DNA from: Denticeps clupeoides
Lineage: Eukaryota > Chordata > Actinopteri > Clupeiformes > Denticipitidae
Direction of reading: 5' to 3'
DNA length: 64,000 nt
NCBI RefSeq assembly: GCF_900700375.1
Contig: NC_041719.1
Location: 7,129,584 to 7,193,583 of the forward strand
In this document: positions 48,599-64,000 of the stretch, one piece after another
Layout of the letters: the number at the start of each line of letters is the position of its first letter
How positions within the stretch are numbered: the stretch's first letter is position 1
Notes under the pieces: generated by a model
Databases searched by the model: none
What the model was told of the DNA's origin: nothing
What the model saw: only the letters and a program-made list of their open reading frames with translations
Program-made: the position numbers and the translations under genes

Positions 48599-50245
48599 TC
48601 ATGGAGAGATACTGACCTTATATAAACTGCACACAAGGCTGAAGAGCGAGGACATGGCCCCATCTTCCCAATCGTCTCTGTATTCCTGGTAACGTTAGAA
48701 ACGGAAAGTTCGTAGTGTCAATATATGCACGGCGTACGCGCGACACATTGCGGACCGCCCTCTGAGGAGCTCCTCACCCCGTTGAAAGTCACCCAGGGTA
48801 CGTGGGTGTGTGCTGGCTCCAGGAAGCGAGTCTTCACTGCATTCTTGTGCATCAGACTCCTCCCGACCGCTCCGGTTGCACAGGATGAAATGGTCTCCCA
48901 CCGAACCGATGGGGCGTACAGCTGGAGGCACTGAGAGGTCAAACGGGGTTCATAATTAACGTGGATGTACGTCAAAGGATCTTAAGGTCAGAGAGGGCAG
49001 TTAACATGCAATCTAATACAAAAGAACTGCTGTAAGGAACATTTAAAAAATGGGAACAGTTACATGATTTTAATAAATTCATAGGAGTTTAGTCCTGAAA
49101 AAAAAAAAAAAAACCACTTACGAGCTGTGCAGCTTTCAGGACATCAGAAGACGACTCCATGCAGTAGATGATCTGAAATGCTACATGGTCCACAGCATGG
49201 ATTATGCAAGACTGGGAGAGGAAAAAATAAATAAATTCAAAACTCCATTAAGAATACCAAAATCTGCAGAGCTTCAGGTCTCACCTCCAGCATGTTACCA
49301 AGGCACTCGTTCTCTCCGTGTTGACAGATGACAGAGTTCTGTCGTTCCTGTGGAGACGATGAAGTGCTTTCAAAATGCTGGTCAAGACCAGGCAAAGGCC
49401 TGTAAGTTGGAGCATCCCCTTTAAGGTAGTACCTCAGCATTGCCATAAGGAACCAGATGGACCTTCATGATGTCCTTCAACATGGTCCACGTAGGGAACA
49501 GCTGCTCAGTCAGGAAGGCCCGGCAGCCAGGACAAAGGCTTTCATAGTACAGGGTCACCTCCAGGGCCGGAACGTCGGAGTTCGGCTTGGTGCTGTTAAG
49601 CTCCAAACACTGTTTCTGAACCTAGATCGGAGGGGAAAAAAAATCCCAGTACGAAGCTACAAACCTGCACACCAAAAAAAAAGCTGAAGTCGACGTTGTA
49701 GACGCACAGAGCAGAAGAGCAAAGCGACAGGCCGATAATGAGATCAAGATCCACCTGATTACCAGCACATGACGGGCAAATTAGGAACCCCTGGCACTTC
49801 ATTTTAAAAGCATGATGTTCATAACGACGAGCAGGCAGAGGATCTTACTGTAGAAAAAAAAATAAATCCCCCTATCTACGCAGATAGTAAAGGCATTAAT
49901 TTCACAACCTGTACTTTTTACAAATATAGTTTTTCACGTGACCATACAGACTTCAACATAATCTAGAGCACTCTCTCATTAACTAAATAATTAGAGCATC
50001 TAGAAGGTCAATGGGCAATATAATTTACATTAGTTATAATGTAAAGTGTAACGCGTTCACAATTTGAACCTCGTACTTGAGGTGGGGTGATTGGTTCGAC
50101 TCACCTCACATTCTATTGCAATTTCCAAAGACCTGCACCACTGGGACGGTGGGTACCCGCACGACGGCTTGTGACTCGCTCTGCTGCGGCAAATCCCGCA
50201 CAGGAGGGACAAGAGGAGCGTCCAGCAGAAGAGAACCTCCATCAC
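48599..50245 (-). CDS. ifi30: Gamma-interferon-inducible lysosomal thiol reductase (GILT)
   Basis: Soluble lysosomal thiol reductase that opens protein disulfides for antigen processing. Six exons, all phase 0: 50245-50105, 49621-49433, 49347-49285, 49211-49122, 48930-48778 and 48685-48599, giving 240 residues. An N-terminal signal peptide ([17 protein letters not shown]) leads into a prodomain ([18 protein letters not shown]), then the active site in [13 protein letters not shown] (CPGC), the GILT signature [16 protein letters not shown] split by an intron, and VPWVTFNG near the end. The last exon encodes FSLVCSLYK. Without splicing at 48777 the exon-5 frame would read on to a stop at 48718. 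Same strand as pik3r2 and immediately downstream of it, as in human. Confidence 0.94.
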
Positions 50246-50514
50246 GTTCCCATCGGGATCCGGAGTGTCTGGCCGGGGAAGTGGGCGTGGCGAGCAGGTC
50301 GTTACGGAAGCTCCTCCTTCCCATGATCCATCCAGCGCTCCACCAATCAGTGATGCCGGATGATCGATTAAAAAAAAAAAAAAATTAATGTGTTTCTTTA
50401 CCCCTTGTTCTTAACAAGCATGGTCACCACACCTAAATCATTCCTAAAAATAAAAAGAGGACTACTTAATATGTCCTTAATGAGCCCTTGCTCATTAGAT
50501 TAGATGCTCAGCAT

Positions 50515-50587
50515 CTTGGTGGAAGGGGATTTGAACCGGCAACCTTCTGATGACGGTTCCTTTACCGCTAGGCCGACACTGCCCCAT
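50515..50587 (-). repeat. tRNA-SINE head (family 1) fused behind a 5S unit
   Basis: On the minus strand: GGGGCAGTGTCGGCCTAGCG, then AGAAGGTTGCCGGTTCAAAT (B-box-like), then a short, diverged body. It begins 6 bp after the end of the 5S-like unit and in the same orientation. Confidence 0.75.
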
Positions 50588-50593
50588 AGTTAA

Positions 50594-50712
50594 AGCTTGC
50601 ACCACCTGGTATTCGCAGGCAGTCTCCCATCCAAGTACTAACCAGGCCCAAGCCTTCTTAGCTTTCGAGATCAGACGAGATCGGGCGTTCTGCGGCTGGT
50701 ATGGCCGTAAGC
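50594..50712 (-). pseudogene. 5S rRNA-like sequence (pseudogene or 5S-derived SINE head)
   Basis: 119 nt starting GCTTACGGCCATACCA and containing CGCCCGATCTCGTCTGATCT, GGGCCTGGTTAGTACTTGGA and TGGGAGACTGCC. This is clearly 5S rRNA, with about a dozen differences from vertebrate 5S as I remember it, including in the A-box/IE stretch (AGCTAAGAAGGCTTGG). There is no proper T-run terminator. Best read as a pseudogene or the 5' unit of a dimeric SINE. Confidence 0.85.
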
Positions 50713-51011
50713 AAGAATGTAAGAATATATGTATGTATAAAGTGGATATATATACTCATATTGTGCTTCCGTGTACTGTGTATATGTTGCAAACCTGTAG
50801 AATAGCTCCGGTTGAACTGGGGGTAATGTGTGACATCACTACAAGCCAAAAAAAACAGACTGAAATGAATATTTGGCTTTGGCAAGATCAAATCAGAGGC
50901 TAAGGGTTTGTGTTTTGAATGATGTAAAAATGATTTCGTGGTCCTACACAACATTTAAAATGAGGGCAAATAGTAAAACCAGGCCACATGCATTAGTTTT
51001 ACCAGAATTTA

Positions 51012-51056
51012 GGGACATTGTGTAAGGGCATTTGATAAATGCCATAAATGTAAATA
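51012..51056 (+). repeat. SINE tail fragment
   Basis: GTAAGGGCATTTGATAAATG then CCATAAATGTAAAT, the 3' end shared by families 2 and 3. Confidence 0.6.
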
Positions 51057-51187
51057 TTATTTACATTATTATTTGTGCTCTATAAAAAGTTATATATACA
51101 CACACATTACTGAGCTAGACCCCCAGGAGAAATCTGTTCAAACAAAAAAAAACACTCAAAGACAGGCAGGCAAGTTATCAATAATGC

Positions 51188-53153
51188 TTTAATTTTTTCT
51201 TATGACTGTACCAAACAAAACTGAAGTACCAGTCTGAGACAAACACAATGTTAGCGCAAGCTGGAAATTGGATAAACAATGCATCTGTGGACTGAAATTC
51301 AATAAAAGTAACATTACCTAAATACATACTGTAAGGAATATTGAGTACACCCAGTAAGATCATGCTGGATTTCAAACAGTGCTCCCTCTCAATATTCAAT
51401 TGCACTTAAAATGGAATTTACTTCCTCACAACCATCATTATATTTTAAAACGGGGAGTTTCATATAAAATTATATAGTTTATATTCTAACAAAAGTTGAC
51501 TGGTGAGGCAAGGCAAATGAAATGTCAGGCAAATTAAGATTTGTGAAAGTTTCTAGATTCTTGATTTGTAATAAAATGCCATTGCCATCTCACATCATTT
51601 CAGATTTCTACAGTGGGAAATCTGGATTCAAGTCAAGGAACACAATTACTGTTTGTCAAACAAAACTTTAAAGTGACAGGACATATGGTCAATTTTTAAA
51701 ATGAAGAAAAATAAATCAGATAATTTAAATATAAAAAATATATAATGTCCCTGATTCTGACTGCCTTTTGGAACTGTTTATTAAAAAAAAAAAAAAAAAA
51801 ACAGTTCAGTTGCTTTTGCTCCATCAAGTAAGCACCAGAATCCACATCGTCAGTCATCACATCAGACAATAAATGGTGAGGAGGTGGAAAGATATTCAAC
51901 TTACTTCCTAACCACCTGCATGCTGTTCAAAAAAAAAAAAAAGAAACATAGCAACAAAATCTTCAAGTTTAAAAAAGTGAAATTGGGACAAGAATATATT
52001 AAAACTGCCGAGAGAATACAGAAGTTAGTCAAGAGACAGATTTTCTTTCCTCCCCATCTACGAGATTACTTAGCAATTGTAAACATATGTATTCTAAATG
52101 CTTGGAAGATAACAAAACAAAACACACACACACACACACAAAAATCAAGCTAGCTTATTTACCATAGATTTTTCTTCTGGTTATAGGAAATAAAAAATTA
52201 ACATAAGAACGTAGACAAGTTTAATGGCTTTACAAGTAAGCCAATATCAAACGGACCAAAACCGGCACCAGATCTCCAATGCCATCGTTGTTATGACACA
52301 CTACAGAGGTCCATTTTCTAAGAAGCCTTTTTTCAAAACTATCAAATGATGTTATTATGCATCATGATCTCGAGACCAAGAGAAGTCTTAGTTTTAAAAA
52401 AATAAAATCCTTCCATATACATCATCTCATTAAGCATGTATCTTTGTAGTGCACCCTAATGCAACTACTCTCTCACACCCGCACACACTCATACAGACAC
52501 ACACACACACACACACACACATGCACGCAGGGCTCATTTGCTGTAGCTGAAAATTCAGAAAAATCCATTCTTGCTACTATAGCATTGGCATCTCAGGGGA
52601 TCCATGCCAAATCGAAGCTGGGCTCCAGACCATTTCTAAGACACCTTATCTCACTGGTCAGGTCACACGCTGACTGCAGGACTGAAATATTGGTTGTGAA
52701 ATATGGACAGCAGCGTGGATGTTCTCACATTAAAATACTCTTTTCAGATTGTCACAGTTTTCAATGATCTTCCTCTCTGAAACCTAACAGCCAATCAGCC
52801 GGGCACTGCTGAAAGCTATATACAGTAGTCCACAGTAGAGAAAGTGTCCTGATCTGCTACACGAAGAACGCAAACAAGCTGGATTATGTTCAAGCCATTG
52901 GTGACAGTGATCAAGCCAATGTTGTCCCATTCTCCAGGGTTACTGTAAACACAGCATTTTTAAAACGAGCACTACGGAAAAAAAAAAAAAAAAAGCAAAA
53001 GTTATAGTGTTCCTAAGCAACCCCACATCTCAAGCACTGACATACTAGCAGCCACAAATCCTTAAAAAAGCGCACAACTCGAAGGAAGAAACAAAAAAAA
53101 AAAAAGTTGTGTGCAAATCCTATATGGGCCCCTGTTTCTCCTCTATATGCAAT

Positions 53154-53191
<38 letters not shown>

Positions 53192-55519
53192 ATATACTGT
53201 ACACAATCTCGAAACAGTATCAACGATCTCACAGAGTGTCTTTTCCTACGCAACACCTCGTATATAAGACAGGCGTCGTGCTGTAAAGCCAGGCGTAAAA
53301 AATAAAGTCTTTCTTTTATTTCATACCTGATAATGTAAGAATGTGCACTGTTCTATAAAGACATTTCTGCTGCAATAACCCAGCTAAAACAGTGTACACC
53401 GTATGTACTGAATATGCCGACACGCTGCACAGAAGCCATATATATATAAATATATATATGAAAATACTGCATAAAAGGACTGAGCGACATATCCTGGCTG
53501 AGACAGGCTACTGTAACCATGGCAACCTCAAGCCAGCTTCCTCCCATCCTCAGCCGTTCAGTCAAAAATGCTACTATGTTTTGCATAAATGAAAACAATG
53601 GCAACTAGACAAGAGAGACGACCGAAACGTCAACTTGCTCCTTATACTCAGAACTCCTCGTATTTAGCTTCTGACTGGGGTTCTTCTCAAATCACCAGCT
53701 AGTGTCCTTGTTTCGTAAAAGGTCCGTGGGAAGTGAGGGACGAGTTTACTGACCTTATTGCAGTCACGGGTAAAGCACCTGACAACCACAAAATCTGACT
53801 GCTAGACAGTGAATACTTACTCTGAGCACAGAAAAAAAAAAAAAAAAAAACACACACACAACAATGGATCTCACATTGACAAAGAACATCATTTTTTAGC
53901 TGTTATCACTGTATTTTGTGTGCGTGAATACACAGAGACAGCAGCCAAAATATTAATGCAAATCATGCCTAGGCTTGCATAAAAAAATAAAATAAAATAA
54001 AAACAAGTGTGAAGAATGATGACGGGGGTGGTGGTGATGATGATGATGATGATGATGACTGTGGTGGTGGTCATGGACACAACAAGGTACGGTAAAAAAA
54101 GGCACTTCTCTCTCTTGGACCCCAAAAATAAAGAGGAAAAAAAACAAAAAAAACACTCTCATGGACACTCTGATACTCAGAAGCCGTAGAAAGCTTAAGC
54201 TTGAAGCACCTTCACAGAAGTTCCTGCACCTATCGCCATGGACACTTACAAAACCAGTGTCAGAAATGTTCTAGAAAAATATGTTGTTTTTTTAAAGCAG
54301 AGTACTGTGTCATTTCTTCTAAAACTATACTCCATTCTTGATTATGCTGCTTTCAACGGAATCACTTTTGCTACAGGCAATAAAAAAAATAAGACAAGGA
54401 TAACAAACCCCTCTCTCAACCAAACAGAAAAATGGATCGACCTTTTGTATACGAGACTAGTAACAGTGGCTGAAATACAAGTCTAAGGTATTTTTCTTCA
54501 ATGTCTCACATCAGAGCTGAAATATGTGCATATACTGTACATATATGCATATATAAATCACAAGAACACACACAATCTGGTGGAAGATCAACCAGATGCT
54601 CTTTCTTCTCTGGTGTGGGGTATATTTTATGTACAGCCCACAGCATGACCAGAGGAGTCTAGAGGGGGAAGGGAAGGGATACACGACAAAGTATACACCT
54701 CGCTCATCCAGAAAGATGTTCACTGGGGGTCAGGAGCATGAATCTGTCTAATAAGCTGCATGAATGATACTCATTCTGATATATATATAATTGTTTTTTT
54801 TTTGTTTTTTTTTTTTTTTTTAAAGAAAACTCGCTATAAAAGAGGAAGAGTCCTTGTCAATCGTAATGCCATCTATGTGACAGCTTGAGCATTAAGAACA
54901 GAAAACGTGGTTCCGTCTGCTGTAGAAGTTCTTGTTCAGTATGAGAGAAACTGCCACAGCATTTTAGCTCAGTTGCCCCCTGTACTTCATACATTGCCTA
55001 ATGCTACACCTTAAAACCCCGCCTAATAGTGTAACAGGCATTTGAATTGATAATTGTCATGAAAATGCCACCTCTATGCCATTCGAGAAAAGAACGGTTT
55101 TATCAAGTGAAGTCAAGAAATAATGAAAAGCTTTCAGCAAATGGATGTTTCTTCACAGGTCGCATCCTGAAGCTGAAGCTTTAACAATCAAGAAAGGTAT
55201 TTCGCTTTGCTACCTAAAGGGCTTCACAAAAACTGAAATTCCTTCGCAAATCAAAAGAACAGGGCTTCTCCACCCCTGGGATTCAGACCGCTGGACACCT
55301 TCGGGGGAGCCTGGACCTGAGCTCACGGGTCATCTGGCAAAATGTGCTGAAGGAAATAATCTGGCACAGTTCTCCAGGACCGGGGTGAACTGGGAATAGT
55401 GAGATCCTGCGGGCCGCAGTCCTGGTCCACAGCTCCCCAGCGCCTGTATTTTACAAAGTGATGGGTCCGTCCCTGTCACGCGGCCTCTTGGGTGTGTGTT
55501 TGTTCGTGCTGTGCGGAGT
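51188..55519 (-). other. Probable long 3' UTR of pik3r2
   Basis: This 4.3-kb stretch has no coding exon, no SINE and no DNA transposon, although both sides are full of them. It is AT-rich with CA repeats (52497-52521 and 53156-53190), homopolymer runs and a short GAT repeat near 54035. A minus-strand ATTAAA (TTTAAT at 51188-51193) would serve as the distal poly(A) signal; AATAAA near 53315 is a possible earlier site. Inference only. Confidence 0.5.
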
Positions 55520-63778
<8,259 letters not shown>

Positions 63779-64000
63779 CTGCCACACAAAAGAGGGTCAC
63801 TCTCACTCTTTATTATAAGCCTCTCCTGGCAGGTCTCCATTAGTGGGTCAACCGCACCCCATACAGTAAGCATGGACACAGCAGACAGCGCACCAGGGGA
63901 TATAAATACACACGCCCGAAAGACGTGGGGCCCACAGAGTTGTGACTCTTAACCCCAAACCTGGATGCACCAGCCCCAAGCACCCTTTTAGGAGCGCTGG
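63779..64000 (-). other. Start of the intron upstream of the first visible pik3r2 exon
   Basis: No SH3-domain coding sequence is seen before the window ends. Confidence 0.5.

Noticed and set aside
48718-48777. Read-through C-terminus of ifi30 exon 5 as the main protein end
   Set aside because: A consensus donor at 48777 and a downstream exon restore the conserved GILT C-terminus. Kept only as a possible isoform.
52497-53190. CA and TG repeats as functional elements
   Set aside because: Ordinary microsatellites; only the self-complementary one at 55990-56053 seemed worth listing as a finding.

Overview
The window is vertebrate nuclear DNA, almost certainly from a ray-finned (teleost) fish. 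Genes are split into small exons with GT/AG introns, CA/TG microsatellites are frequent, and the spaces between genes are littered with tRNA-derived SINEs and Tc1-type DNA transposon relics of the kind found in teleosts. I cannot name the species from sequence alone; the SINE content would fit an otocephalan or clupeiform-like fish, which is a guess.

Layout. (1) 1-3165, minus: 5' part of ftsj3 (rRNA 2'-O-methyltransferase), cut by the left edge. (2) 3.9-8.2 kb: an odd stretch with a pair of diverged direct repeats, an intronless coiled-coil gene with its own promoter and poly(A) signal, a perfect 154-bp inverted repeat right behind it, and a small unassigned ORF. (3) 8.2-9.7 kb, minus: plaat1. 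(4) 9.7-20 kb: gene desert with SINEs and a Tc1 relic. (5) 25.0-33.2 kb, minus: lurap1, two coding exons around a 7.3-kb intron full of repeats, including a solo LTR. (6) 36.5-40.4 kb, plus: ttc22. (7) 41.1-44.5 kb, minus: ttc4, tail-to-tail with ttc22. (8) 44.95-46.96 kb, minus: pars2, just upstream of ttc4. (9) 48.6-50.2 kb, minus: ifi30 (GILT). (10) 50.5-50.7 kb: a 5S rRNA-like unit joined to a tRNA-SINE head. (11) 55.5-64.0 kb, minus: pik3r2 (p85-beta type), whose 5' end lies beyond the right edge, with a probable 4.3-kb 3' UTR.

Synteny. From general knowledge, LURAP1, TTC22, PARS2 and TTC4 lie in the human 1p32-p34 area, while PIK3R2 and IFI30 are adjacent on human 19p13.1 in the same relative orientation as here. 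The window therefore joins two blocks that are separate in human. The genes do not form one pathway: they cover ribosome biogenesis (ftsj3), phospholipid acyl transfer (plaat1), actomyosin/NF-kB adaptor function (lurap1), TPR proteins (ttc22, ttc4), mitochondrial translation (pars2), lysosomal disulfide reduction (ifi30) and PI3K signalling (pik3r2).

Exon boundaries were read by eye from GT/AG sites and checked for reading-phase consistency across every junction. Gene identities rest on remembered protein families, not on a search.
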